From the NCBI GenBank assembly GCA_024509875.1, contig JAMPIV010018963.1, positions 319,001 to 383,000 on the forward strand: 64,000 bases of DNA, read 5' to 3'. This document shows, one piece after another, positions 20,789-32,327 of this stretch. The translations under genes were made by a program, and so were the position numbers. A model generated the notes under the pieces. It worked only from the letters and a program-made list of their open reading frames with translations. It was not told where the DNA came from and searched no databases. The stretch is from Oreohelix idahoensis. Its lineage: Eukaryota; Mollusca; Gastropoda; Stylommatophora; Oreohelicidae. Within the stretch, counting starts at the first letter, position 1, and the number at the start of each line of letters is the position of its first letter.

Positions 20789-23234
20789 TGTGACGGAATT
20801 ATTGGGTCGATCTCTTCTCCTCTCCGGTGGTGGTCAGCTACCTTTGTTGTGAGTAGTGATCACGTGAAATTTTCAGTGTTCGGCACATTTTCTTTCTCTG
20901 CTATCAATCAGATATTATATATTTTCTATTCACCTTACACTCCTTTCAGTAATAATTCGTCTTGTCTGTTTACTTGACCATCCCTGCTGAGAGAGTAGAC
21001 AAGTGATGCAATATTGACCGACAGTCGTGTTGGTAAAATTCTGGTGTACCAAACCCTGGCCGCGACGGATTAGCACAACGTGTGCCCAGTCAGTTTATTT
21101 AGCGCTGATTTGGTGATTGGGATTCCCTAATTACTGTCGTGAAGAGTCATTGCCCAGATGGTTACACGAGGGTCGCTGTTTGCACAAGGACGGGAGATAA
21201 ATTTTCCGTCTGCTGGCATATTACAGACATGCACCTGGAAGACGGAATGAGGTAATAGCATCCGGATAGAAGTGTTACGAAGATATTACTTGAGATAAAC
21301 GTAAGAAGTTATTTGTAATCACTGACGAGAATAGTACGGAAATCTCACTTCCATATTTATAAGGCATGACTTTTGCATTAACACACAGAAATGTTCTAGT
21401 GGAAATATTTTGAATTACCCAACCAAAAACGCACAGGTTTTGAAACGGTTATAGAGCATTCGAAACATAGGAAGAACAAAGTTCATGATTGGACCCTAAC
21501 TAAATCGTAACAAAATACTGCGGGGGGAGAGAAGTGTAATTCACCCGGACACTTTAGTCAGCTTAGAAGTATTGTGAAAATTCACTTCGCGCCAAGAAGA
21601 CAACCAGACCTTGCCAGTGTTAAGAAAAGCAGCAGATTTCATTTACCAGATTGGACCTTGTTTGAGCGTCCTGAGGACTTAGAGCCCAAGAAAACTATAC
21701 CATTTTAACACGGAAAACCGGAATCTGAGGAAACTGTAAGACAAAGTCAAATAACAACACACCAGACCACGTGTAAGAGTCGCCATCAAGCTGCCTTAAA
21801 CTATTTCTCTGAGCCAGCAGTCTGTGAGCCTAAAGAATGGCGAAAGTTGTACATTTTAAATTCTACATTTTGCATTATTAACGTTAAACTAATATGTATA
21901 TATTGACTTGTGAATATTAATATATGAAATTTGCTAGTGGATGTCCAAGCCATCTGAGGCTGGCAACCTCAGCATACAGAATGATGATTTCATAAACCCC
22001 CACTGCCAGGGCTGGTGACTGCGTTATTGTGAGTTTCTTACAGAGAACCAAAAGCAGAGATAGTCCCAAGTTCAATATGGAGCAGGGGGTGAATGGGGAA
22101 AGAAATGATGTACATAATCTATAGTATTAACATTTTCAACCACTGGAAACATATTCAATCTATATTGCTAACATTTTCAAGCATGGTAGATGTAAAGGGA
22201 AAATATTCAATTTATATTATTAACCTTTTCAACCAATGTAAAGGTAAATATAAATCTATTCAACCTACCGTAAATGTAATGAACATGTTCCCGCTCAATG
22301 GGATTAATATTAATTCTCAGCGAGGGTAATAGTTCTGAGATAGACGGGATGGTGGAATAGGAAGAGGGGGACACATAAGTATGTATCGGAAAACGCTATA
22401 CTCAAGAGAGTATTTGTTCACGTCTTTTGTGATGCTAGTTGGTGGTACCAGTTGAGCGTACTATCTCTGGAACAAATGAGGGTATAAGTGGCCTGAAGTC
22501 GACTCTAGATACTATGATCAGACAGGTCTTAAAGACGCGAGACCAGCTTGGTCGTTACTCCCTGACACTTCTTGGAACGTTCTACAACTTTCAAACTTGA
22601 CCAGTGACGCGTGTGATCCAGTCATCCATCTACAAAGAACCAAACATCAGCTGGAGCAGAACAGTCAACCTTATTGGCATCTAAGAAAAACATAAAATCT
22701 GCCAAGTGAACTATCCAATTTTTAACGCCCTAACATCACTCGATGATGATAATTTTTTCTATAAGGAATTATTCATTTTTATAACTGTTAAAACATAATT
22801 GATTATTAAATTTGTTACTTGTATAAAGACAAATCTAAAGTTGATTTAATCATTTTGAATGTACTACAACCGTATGTCTCAGACCATTTCTTAAATACAC
22901 TTAAACAGAGCTATACTATAATAATAAGAGGAATTTTGCTAAATTAACTCAGCTGGGGGCTTGAACGAGCTAACGAGTTATAAGAAAACTCTATCCTTCA
23001 CAAAAGTTGACAGCAGATACTAGAGTTAACATTTGCTCAGCCGCAAGCAGCACTGTTCTCGCTTTTCTGATTATCTTGTGAAACTCCCTTGAGGTAGAAG
23101 CATCATTATCCTTCTACCTACAACTCTATCGAGAGTAATTTTGTGCGAAGGTAGACACCTTTGAAGACCCACATTAGTTACTCTTGAGTTTTGGCCACTG
23201 TTGGACAATTACTGCAGAGCTAAGGGGAGGCAAC
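20789..23234 (+). repeat. LTR-B family, copy 1 (3' end truncated)
   Basis: Homologous to 54826-58495 in inverted orientation. Shared landmarks: the start TGTGACG against TGTCACG, CGTCTTGTCTGTTTAC near 20957, CCAGACCTTGCCAG near 21606, GCCATCTGAGGCTGGCAACC near 21950, GGTGGTACCAGTTGAG near 22441 and CCACTGTTGGAC near 23200. Copy 1 loses similarity after GGGGAGGCAA at 23234, about 10 bp before the end seen in copy 2. No coding domain. Divergence is substantial, so it is old. Confidence 0.8.
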
Positions 23235-23274
23235 TTCGAATTGATTGAATTGATCTAACATCCCTATCCCCAAG

Positions 23275-23575
23275 AGATTTTCTACGGGCCACTGGCAGAT
23301 GATGGAAAAGGAACAGCCAAGCGACCGCAGCTGGGGTTCAAAGATGTGTGACAGAGAGACTTGAAGGCACTGTGCATAAATCCAGCAACTGGAAGAATGA
23401 AGCTATCCACCGCGCTAATTATCGATACTCCCTACCGCGCCATTTTAGATTGGGCAAAAAGAAGCTCTAGCAACAAACTGAAGAGAAAAGAACAGGCCGA
23501 AAAAAAGGCAGCTGAAGACTATCAAGTCAAAGGCGCATCATTTCCACAGTCAGTTATGACAGGAGGCTATTAAGA
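23275..23575 (+). pseudogene. 3' tail of a non-LTR retrotransposon ORF (second copy)
   Basis: Same family as 2665-2900. Reads KRPQLGFKDV, a TGA, QRDLKALCINPATG, then a frame open to 23573 that ends in a Lys/Glu-rich tail (KRKEQAEKKAAEDYQ). It starts directly after LTR-B copy 1. Confidence 0.6.
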
Positions 23576-24304
23576 GGTGAAAGTATGTAGGAAAATATTT
23601 ACATGATGAGGTATCAGCCCCATGTATGAGCTCAAAGTAGCCGCCTCTGACGACAAGCCTATGATCAGGCCCTCCGGAGCTCAAATAAGGTCATGGCCAT
23701 TTCACACTGTGACGACCGTTCATTGTTTGGGGAAAAAAGTTAAATGATACTTGTGTTGTAAAAAAAAGACGTGTAAAACAAGGCTGAGGTGAGGCCTTCC
23801 TATGATATGCGTCCCGAACCAATGACTCTGCTGGTACTCCCACTCTTAGAGCATGTTTTTGAGGTAGTGTTATTCAGAGACACTCTAATACTACACAAGA
23901 TACGCCTTTGACTTGGATGTAAATAATTAACCTACTGAGTTATATAGCCATTTCAAACGGCGTAGTCGAATCTCGTAATATTGTAAGATACAATATATTG
24001 TGCGGGTACTTTAATTAATTCAACCCATTTGCATGTCACTGGAAAACGATTCGTTGTCATTAAGTAGACTGATTAGTTCCCGGTTGTCTATACTTAAGAG
24101 ATGGTGTAAATGTGGGTGGTTAAGACTTGAGATCTAGAAACTCGGCGATTTTGTTACGTTAGCCAGTCCTGTTTAATGAGAATGGATCAGCTCATTTGTA
24201 CTGTCTGTCTGGTCGGTACTTCTTGGTTATTACTCGTTTAAAAGTCGGTTTTAATGTCATGCCTGTGTTTGTCTGTCATGGCAAGTAAGTTCAATACTCT
24301 AGCT
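23576..24304. other. no recognised feature
   Basis: No ORF or repeat that I can support. Confidence 0.45.
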
Positions 24305-24511
24305 CACAGGTTTTCAAACTTTTTTGGTCCGCGGCTCCCTTGACCTGTGCATAAATCACCGCGGCTCCTCTCTATACTACGAAGATCTATATTTATTAAT
24401 GGACCTTGGCTCATAATATCGAGCCCAACACTTTTCCCAAGCCACCGCGAAGCCCTTAACCGAGGGCCGCGACGCCCCTGGGAGCCGCGACGCACAGTTT
24501 GAAAACCTCTG
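24305..24511. mobile_element. hAT-type MITE, 207 bp
   Basis: Flanked by the 8-bp duplication CTCTAGCT (24297-24304 and 24512-24519). Ends are inverted copies, CACAGGTTTTCAAACT and (from the right) CAGAGGTTTTCAAACT. The interior is GC-rich (GCGGCTCCC near the left, GGGAGCCGCGACGC near the right). The 8-bp duplication and CAGRGGTT-type ends are diagnostic of hAT. No transposase is encoded. Confidence 0.93.
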
Positions 24512-24587
24512 CTCTAGCTTATACGATTTATGTTATTAATTGTTATCTCGGTATGTCAACATAGCGGCATTATCTTTAGTGTTCATA

Positions 24588-25060
24588 GGCTACAGACTTT
24601 CATAAATTGCTGCTTGCGTAGAATAGAAGGATTAAGATGGTATGACAGGATCATCAGCGTTGGACTGATGACAAGAACCAGATAAGCGTCAGTGGAACAA
24701 CAGATGAGAAGAATACGCTGGTGATAAATAGGACAGACAATGAGGAAACATGTTGATAGTATTACAAGGCAATCCTTTTACTTGAATCCCCAGGGTATGA
24801 GCGGTAGAGGAAGACTGACACACACACACAGACAGACACACACACACTCACACAGACACACACACAGAGACACACACAGAGACACACACAGACACACACA
24901 GACACACACACAGACACACACACAGACAAACACACAGAGAAAAGAACTGGAGACAAACATGAAAGAAATGAGGAGGACATGGAAAGATCTTGAGCTGATG
25001 GCACGTGACAGGAAGACTTGGGATAAGGTTGTTGACGACCTATGCTCCTTGGGGAGCTAA
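24588..25060 (+). pseudogene. LINE 3' fragment with a CA-rich microsatellite inside the codons
   Basis: Same LINE family as 9360-10040. It starts at GGCTACAGACTTTCATAAAT and reads RRIEGLRWYDR, MTRTR, a few stops, then RQSFYLNPQGMSGRGRL. A CACA/CAGA array (24819-24938) replaces about four codons, and the reading resumes KELETNMKEMRRTWKDLEL and VVDDLCSLGS to the stop near 25060. The GAT-rich microsatellite begins directly after the stop, at the place of the LINE tail. Confidence 0.78.
24819..24938. repeat. CA/CAGA microsatellite
   Basis: ACACACAC runs punctuated by GAC and GAGAC, lying within the LINE fragment. Confidence 0.95.
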
Positions 25061-25061
25061 A

Positions 25062-25199
25062 AGATGATGGTGTTTATAATGATGATGGTAGTGATGATGA
25101 TGGGGATGATTATGATGATGGTGATGTTAATGGTGATTATAATGATGATGGTAGTAATGATGATGGTGATGATGATGATGATGATGGTGATGATGATGG
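25062..25199. repeat. GAT/GGT-rich trinucleotide microsatellite, left part
   Basis: GATGATGGT-type units with occasional AAT and TTAT. It is the left flank of the composite insertion 25200-49998. The same type of array resumes at 49999. Confidence 0.92.
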
Positions 25200-25200
25200 T

Positions 25201-27681
25201 GTCACGTGACCGATAATTTATTTTACCATTTCGTTCCATATGTTATTAACTTTTTTAATGTTCATTTTTCCTAGACATTTTGTATTTCTTTTCTTTCATT
25301 TTTTCACCTGGTCAAACCCCACCCGCGTTTGGTTACGTTCTGGCTTTCAGTAGACATCCCCCACTGGTCAGAAACGGTCAGCGTAGCGGCAATATTACAT
25401 TACATACACGCACCTAGTCCGTCCAGGGGAATTTCTCTGGTCGCTTTAAAACGTTTGATCACGAGCGGCTAGTACCCTTTGAGGCCTGGGTAACGAGTTT
25501 GATCTGTTTCATGGGGAGATAATAATCGCAGTCAGTCTCCGGGTTTTGCCCCTTAGAACGCATTAGCGATCATAATATTATGCATTTCTCTACCTGAGGG
25601 AATTTTCTTGCGGTTGTTGACTTCTGATGTCTCTAGAATAACCTTTGTATTACTCTCTTGATTACGTCTTTCGCCGAACATCTGTAGAAATATGCAGGCC
25701 AAGTGTCCGGGGGGAGCGTCCTTTGTAATCTATAAGAGTAGATGGGTTTAATAAGACAAAGACATTCGTGAATTTTCCTGGCCCGTAGATGACCATCATG
25801 AGATAAGGCAAACTTTAACACAGTACTAGAATGTGTTTGCCTATGTTCTAGTCATTTTCGGGGTGAGTTGACATATCTTATTATAATATGATATATTCAT
25901 GTTAGCTTTTATATATCTGTTAGGAAAGTGAATTCATTTCTGAGGACTTCTCCTAGTAATTTAGTTCAGTGATAATGTAGCGCTGTCTACGGCCTAGTAA
26001 GGGTGCTTAAACTGTTACGGTTTATCATGGGTTAAATGTTAAACTTATAATAACAGATACTAGGCAGAATCAGTCCACAGATGCTTATCATGGGTTAAGA
26101 ATAGGCTAAATTAACTGTCATTTCTGTAAGATAATGTCAGGTGTGGATTGTTCACTTTAAAACTGAATAGTGAGATGCAGGTAATAATTCTGGATTATAG
26201 GAGATAGTCACTTATTCCTTTTTGATAGATATTTTAGTGGCAAGGGAGAATCATTTTATGCTTACTTGTGTGGCTAGGCACTAGTCTATAACTTTCACAG
26301 AAAGCAGTCACCAGGCATAGATATAATTATATCTTATGATTCAGCCACAACTGTATTATTATAGCAAGAACATTGCATTTTCTAAGTACTCATTTTGTGA
26401 AATGCTAATATATTTCCCCAAAGGTACATACGAGTTATTGGTGTAATGACAAATGCTGTAATCTGTTTATGTAAATTCATTTAATGTTGTAAGATGAATA
26501 AGCATATTCATTTAACTGTAACTACAGGTTAGGTTTCCTGTATGTTGAGATTGGGAGAAGAGGAGGAGATTTTGCTGTCAGAACATTTAATGACAGTTAC
26601 ATGGGTGTACAAAAGATATTAAGCCTATGCGGGCACATGCTATAATTAATAGAATGGAAGGAGCGGAGCATGACTAGGTTATAAAACATTAGATTGATTT
26701 TGTCGTTGCTTGAAGTTAAGGGTGTCTTTTTGGGTCTCAGTTTCAGGGAGACCGAATCGCTAGAGCAGACTCCAGTCAGGCGAAGAAAGTCATATACTCT
26801 TCGATCTAGAGGATTTCTGTATACATCTAGCAACGAATCGTCAACCCCGTTCCTGAATCAAAACCCCTTTTTGTCAACGCCAAGTTAAGCTCACGCAGTG
26901 CAACGGAGCCAACGCTAAATCTGGAATCACCAAATGCAGTAGTAGTTCCCTACTCGCCTATTGGATTACCAGCCAGAGCATTGCCGCTTCCAGAATATCA
27001 AAACCACCCTGCACGTCTATAGCAGAATCTGATATCACCCGACTTCGTTTGTGCCTAAACGGGGCACTCAGCAACCCACAGCCAAACCAGTTTAAACAGG
27101 ATTTACAGCCAGGCAGAGCCTAGCGCCGGATAAGAACGCCTGGGACTCCGTGTCCTCAAGTGACTTCTTCAGGTGTATTTCTGGATACTTAAAACCTCGC
27201 ACGTATGAGCAGCCATCTATGGACAGAGTTCCAGCCCCCTCACGCAGTAGCGGTCACCAACGTATAGCACCCACAAGGAAAGTTGGGTATTTCACTTCAT
27301 TCATCTTGAAGGATATTTATCCGTAAGACACTTTCTGAAGCTAGCACATTTGGTCCCACGAAATAGCAGACAGGCTGTCGCTCAGTTCGTTTATTTGGTC
27401 AGCAGGAGATAAACAACGTCTTCCAGTGTTCCCTCGCGCAATTAGGGGTCACCAACGTTTAGCCCGACAAGGAAAGTTTGGTATTTTACTTCAGTCATCT
27501 TGAAAGATATGTATCTGTAAGACACTTTCTGGAGCTAGCGCCTTTGGTCCCCGAAAGCGGACCCTCTGTCGAACAGCTTAGTTATTTTCTCCGTGTTCTA
27601 CAAGTTTTATGAGTGTTGGTGGTGTGTGTGTTTGTGGGTGTGTATTTGCATTATTGGTGGTTATTGATGATTATTGATGAC
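25201..27681 (+). other. no coding sequence in this LTR stretch
   Basis: LTR DNA only. Short open frames here (for example near 25633-25821 and 26597-26888) recur in the other LTR copies, carry no domain and are broken in some copies. Confidence 0.7.
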
Positions 27682-29109
27682 TGTAGAGACGTTATTTCTT
27701 ACTACACCTGTAGTACACCACTGTAAAGTATCAGTCTGTCTGCTCTGTAAGGAAGAGTGGTGTGTTGTTGAGATCAGGCATGCTCCAGTCTACCCAGCTG
27801 TAAATGGGTAACTCACCCTAGTCCTGAGTTAGGGAAGGCAAAGGCTCCAGGGGAAGCAGGCCCTAAACTTGGTCACTTCAGCCGACGCAGGATGGTGTAT
27901 GTATGAAGTAGTAGTGTAGAGTGTGATTACCGCGAATGGTGTACTGTTCGTGTGCTGACCAATATAATCACTCATACACATGTGTCTACAAGGCACCAAT
28001 GCAGACTGCTGGAATCTTAGTTTACTCAATTTATTCAGACGTACACACTGGGACATACGAGTACATCAGGCTTTGTTGACATAACAATTTGTAGGTATAC
28101 ATAGCAGATCTGAAGTCATGACACATGCAGAAATAATGGGTAGTACATCAAAGTTCAATGTCATGATACATCATCTTATGAAACCACGAAAAGGGGGTTT
28201 CTAGCAGGATTGAGATCTCTCTGTCACTGTCCGATAATAAGATAAATAATCTGTTCTCTTGGCAGTGATCAAAACAGACGATGACCGAAATCCAACATGG
28301 CTACCTTCCTGAGTTGTCGTTCACTCATTCATAGGAAGAATATCAGCCAAAGTTAATTTACAATGGATATATAGCGGATTTCATAAATGGTTCCATGCAG
28401 CACTACGGTGATCAGGTTAGTTCACGTAGCCATAACCGCTGCAGGAAAATCTGTCATCTTCGTCGATACAAAACACGACACTAGCATATCGAAGCACCCA
28501 AAAGTCAAGCTAGGCCTAACCGACGAGAGATCATCAAAAAATACGAGCTGGGTTTACCTGGAGTCCGAATCATCTATATACTGACATAAGGAGAGTCTCT
28601 AACACAAACTATCGTAGAGACACTATCTCCTCCAGAAGAAAAAACCACTTCGTAAGACATTTTTTCTTGACGAAGGGACCAGCTCTTGAAAAACGTACCC
28701 CGCCATTCTTAGCAGTACATCGGAACTCATCACGACTTGTTAAGACAACTCATACTTCCGCTAACAAGAATCTAGTCCCTCATACCCATCCAAAATATAC
28801 AATATAGGACTGATTCTACTTGTACTAATAATATGTAATACATATGAATTCAGGCCATAAACACAATAAGCAAATTAATATATTTTCTGGCCCTAAAATT
28901 AAGTACAAACGCAAGCGTACTATTCTTGCGCTGGATCGATATCCAGACCGATTACTCCTATAATCAAAAGTGTGAATCAAACATGGATTATCTCGCTTTT
29001 ACAATAAACAGCATTTTCATACACAGATGGATGCATGTCTATATTTTTCCCATATTAAATAACCATATCGATTTTTTGTAATATGTGCGTCAAAAATATG
29101 CACGCAACA
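27682..29109 (-). repeat. 3' LTR of element 2
   Basis: 1,428 bp, plus-strand start TGTAGAGACG, end GCACGCAACA. Matches 35985-37412 with about four substitutions seen (for example TGTAGAG/TGTAAAG and GGCAGTGA/GGCAATGA). Confidence 0.95.
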
Positions 29110-29130
29110 GATTACCACACCCCTCGCGAA
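29110..29130 (-). promoter_or_regulatory. polypurine-rich tract of element 2
   Basis: Read leftward, GAGGGGTGTGGTAATC lies directly before the 3' LTR. It is not a pure purine run, but it is in the expected position. Confidence 0.55.
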
Positions 29131-29532
29131 AAAAAAAATGGTACATTTTTTTTTTTGAAATACATCTAGGAGCAACATACAATAGGCTCACAACGCACCA
29201 ATAACAATGCGCAGATGATAAGCATAAGTTTTATGACCTTAGAGAAAGCACTTCTCTAAGTATTAATATTTCCAGAGAGGTGTCACCAACGCATACTACA
29301 ATATTAGCAATGACACAATTTCCACATTAGTTTATACATAAATTCCATCTAAGATATCTTAACATCATGATCATCAAAGACGAAAAACATTGAAAAAATC
29401 AGCGGTGAATAAATATCCATGAACCGCTAAGTAGTGTTACAATCAATATATGATATATTACATATGTGTACACATTTCAACATAGAAACAATTGTATCAA
29501 AGCTGTATAACAGTTATGAATCATGTGGGCAT
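29110..29532 (-). other. element 2 3' untranslated region
   Basis: No coding sequence. An A-run and T-run pair lies near 29130-29158. Confidence 0.55.
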
Positions 29533-30858
29533 CTAGACAAAAATATCTGCCATCACATTTTCTGACCCACGGATAGCTCGCACCGAAAAATGAAATGGCT
29601 GTAGAGCAATCGCGTATCGCGTTGATCTCGCGCTCTTCAGATTTTTACTCTGAATAGCCGTAAGAGCTTTCTGGTCAGTTTCCACAATGAAATGCGCGCC
29701 CAGAAGAAATCTTTGTAGTTTAAGGATTGACCAAACCATAGCCAATAATTCACGGTCTAGGACCGAGTAATTCTTCTCTGCGGCATTTAATTTCCGAGAA
29801 ATATACATCACAGGATGCAGAGTTCCAGAGTACTCTTGCATTAGTGCAGCTCCAATCCCGGTGGATGAAGCGTCACTACGAAGAATAAATGTCTTATCCT
29901 TAGAAGGTAATACTAGGATAGGTGAAGTAGAAAACATAGTTTTAACCTTATCCAAAGAGGATTGACATTCTTGAGTCCAATGGACTACATTAGGAGACCC
30001 TTTCTTTAGCAAGGAAGAAAGAGGTGACATAATGGAGGACAGATTCGGGATGAATCGTCCATAAAATTGTATTAGACCTAAGAGACTTCGTACTTGCTTT
30101 TTAGTCTTAGGAATAGAAATGTTAAGTATCTTACTTGTATTATGGTCTTCTGTTTTTAGGAACCCATGACCAACACGGTGTCCTAAGAAAGATATTTCGC
30201 TAAAACCAATACATGCTTTCGATGGTTTCGCTGTCAGGTTATGCTCGCGTAAGATAGACAATAGTTCATTTATACCATTATAGTGATCGTTCCAAGTATC
30301 ACTGAAAAGACAGATGTCATCAAGATACGCAATGACATCTGAGCGATGAGATAGGATTCGACGCATCATGCGTACAAATGTAGCAGGGGCGTTCATAAGA
30401 CCGAAAGGCATGAAATTCCATTGGAATAGACCCCTAGGCGTCGAAAAAGCAGTAAACGGTTTGGCGTGTTCGGATAGTGGAACTTGCCAATATCCCTTAG
30501 ACAAATCGAGTTTAGTAAAGAAGTGAGAATTCGATAGTCTCGTAAGTAGCTCTTCTAGTAAAGGCATAGGTTCAGCATCGAATTTAGTCACTTGATTCAA
30601 TTTGCGATAATCCACGCAAAGACGTATGTTATTGTCTTTTTTCCGTACTATAACCATCGGCGAAGAATATGCTGATGTGGATGGTTCAATAATTTTTAAC
30701 TCTATCATCTCATCTAACTCTTTCTCTACCTGTGCTTGGAAATGTATCGGGATAGGATACGGTCTGACTCTTATAGGACTATGGTCAGTAAGAATAATGT
30801 CATGTTGAATGACATCCGTTTGACCAGGAATGTCAGTAAGGACATCCTGAAATTGTTC
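29533..30858 (-). CDS. element 2 reverse transcriptase and RNase H
   Basis: The genuine reading begins at the right edge of the SINE-like insertion (QDVLTDIPGQTD, near 30850) and runs to TAG at 29533. The open frame continuing upstream to 31146 is the insertion read through by chance. RT motifs: RKKDNNIRLCVDYRKLNQ, FTKLDLSKGYWQVPL (motif A), FMPFGLMNAPATFVRMM (motif B), IAYLDDICLFS (YLDD, motif C). RNase H: FILRSDASSTGIGAALMQE (Asp), DRELLAMVWS (Glu) and FIVETDQKAL (Asp). The frame ends SENVMADIFV; element 3 continues DVLSRY here, so the last residues may be lost by an early stop. It makes cDNA from the element RNA in the cytoplasmic particle. Confidence 0.93.
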   Translation of the reverse strand, partial: EQFQDVLTDIPGQTDVIQHDIILTDHSPIRVRPYPIPIHFQAQVEKELDEMIELKIIEPSTSAYSSPMVIVRKKDNNIRLCVDYRKLNQVTKFDAEPMPLLEELLTRLSNSHFFTKLDLSKGYWQVPLSEHAKPFTAFSTPRGLFQWNFMPFGLMNAPATFVRMMRRILSHRSDVIAYLDDICLFSDTWNDHYNGINELLSILREHNLTAKPSKACIGFSEISFLGHRVGHGFLKTEDHNTSKILNISIPKTKKQVRSLLGLIQFYGRFIPNLSSIMSPLSSLLKKGSPNVVHWTQECQSSLDKVKTMFSTSPILVLPSKDKTFILRSDASSTGIGAALMQEYSGTLHPVMYISRKLNAAEKNYSVLDRELLAMVWSILKLQRFLLGAHFIVETDQKALTAIQSKNLKSARSTRYAIALQPFHFSVRAIRGSENVMADIFV

Positions 30859-31068
30859 TTCTTCTTCTTCTTCCGTCCTTAGCCACCGACCGTCAAAGCA
30901 GTCAGTGGCCATTACGCCTAGTGGCGTCTTAGGGCAACAGCAGATAGGTTTTCTTTGCCATTGTTTCCCATCACGCCTATTGGCGTCTTTAGGGCAACGG
31001 CAAATCAATCCATTTGCTGTTGTTTCCGTAATCGAAGTGACTGGCAAACGGGTGATCAGCCCGTTGGT
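30859..31068 (-). mobile_element. SINE-like 210-bp insertion in pol with GAA tail and 11-bp target duplication
   Basis: Flanked by TGAAATTGTTC at 30848-30858 and 31069-31079. On the minus strand it starts ACCAACGGGCTGATCACC and ends in GGAAGAAGAAGAAGAA. It contains two copies of a unit like GTTGCCCTAAGACGCCACTA..GGCGTAATGG (about 30905-30945 and 30965-31005). No clear A and B boxes are visible, so its promoter ancestry is unknown. It places a TGA shortly after the integrase part and separates it from RT. Confidence 0.85.
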
Positions 31069-32327
31069 TGAAATTGTTCTAACATAGTAGAAACTTGTTT
31101 CTGCTCTCCTGGAGATAATTCTGGAGAAATTGCAACATCTTTCCATGATTCATTAGAGTGAAGAGGAATCATTGGAAAAGGTAAATTTACATCCGAGAAA
31201 CTCGTTTCCTCATCCTGTATTACTGACAGAGATGAGTACTGTCCATGTTGGACTGGAAAATCGTCCGTTGCCTGGAAAACAGGTTGTAAATAATCAGGAC
31301 GTTCATGGAATTCCGTGAGCATGTTGATGTGGAAGGTTTTACGCTTCCCGTCAATATCGACGATATAGTCAACATCGGAAACCTTTGATATTATATCGTA
31401 CGGACCTTTCCAAGAAATGAGAAGTCTATTTTCCCTACAAGGTAGCAAGACAAATGCTTTGTCACCTGGACAAAGTTGACGCAAACATCTCTTTTTATTG
31501 GCAAATTCCCTTGCCTTCTGTTTCGCAAATTCAGAAGAAGCAGTTGCCAATTTGCATGCTTCAATAATCTTGTGTCTAAGTGCGATGACATATTCATAAG
31601 AGGATTTTGTGTCATCGACAATATTATCAGCAGTTATAAGATCATGAAGTAAGGACATAGGACCTCGCGGTTTCGCGCCAAAGACAAGTTCAAAGGGAGA
31701 AAATCCTGTATGTTCGTTGGCGACCTCTCTATATGCAAAGAGAGCCGCGGGTAAAACCCTATCCCAATCCTGAGGATGATCTTCTGTTATCTTACCTAGT
31801 AGGTTTTTCAGAGTTCTATTCAAACGTTCCACCATCCCATTGGACATAGGATGATAAATACTACTCAGCGATCTCTCTATCTTCAGAGTCGACATTACTT
31901 GAGACATGGTATCCGATATAAGTTGGGTACCATGGTCGGATAATATTTCTGCTGGAAACCCCAGACGAGAAAATATTAACCAAAGAGCATCTGCGACATC
32001 AGCAGTAGTTATGCTCTTTAGAGGAACAGCCTCCGGCCAACGTGTGCACATATCAACACACGTCAGAATAAATTGGTGTCCTCTAGCAGACTTTATCTTA
32101 AATGGACCAATGATGTCTATCGCCATTTTTTGAAATGGCCGAATGGGAATGTCTGCAGCCTGAATAGGTGCATCATGGCGTGGACCTCTGGATTTAATCT
32201 CTTGACATACTTTACAAGATCGACAATAGATTCGTATGTCCTTATTCACAGCAGGCCAAAAGAAAGATTGAAGAACTCTAGCTTTAGTACGGGAAAAAAC
32301 CCATATGTCCAGCACACTGCGAATCAT
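31069..32327 (-). CDS. element 2 integrase
   Basis: Follows the gag-protease frame after a one-base shift (T-run at 32294-32299). The zinc-binding HHCC domain is split by the shift: HAHDSQCAGH is in the upstream frame and YCRSCKVCQE in this one. The catalytic core shows MAIDIIGPFK (Asp), EILSDHGTQL (Asp) and SNGMVERLNRTLK (Glu), with 35 residues between the last two (DD35E). A C-terminal DNA-binding part follows (GPYDIISKVSDVDYIVDIDG, FHINMLTEF), then a linker ending FQ, where the SINE-like insertion introduces a stop. It joins the cDNA to the genome. It lies upstream of RT, unlike standard Ty3/Gypsy. Confidence 0.94.

Noticed and set aside
25633..26888. Short ORFs recurring at 25.6, 26.7 and 38.9 kb as conserved small genes
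   Set aside because: They recur because the LTR recurs; the solo LTR copy disrupts them and they have no domain.
31069..31146. N-terminal extension of the element 2 RT frame as a genuine start
   Set aside because: That stretch is a short part of the integrase linker and a SINE-like insertion read in the wrong frame; genuine RT homology starts at 30858.
32290..32302. T-TTT-TTC as a programmed -1 frameshift site between protease and integrase in element 2
   Set aside because: The integrase frame needs a +1 shift, not -1, and element 3 has the same region in one frame. A one-base T insertion (or homopolymer error) explains it better.
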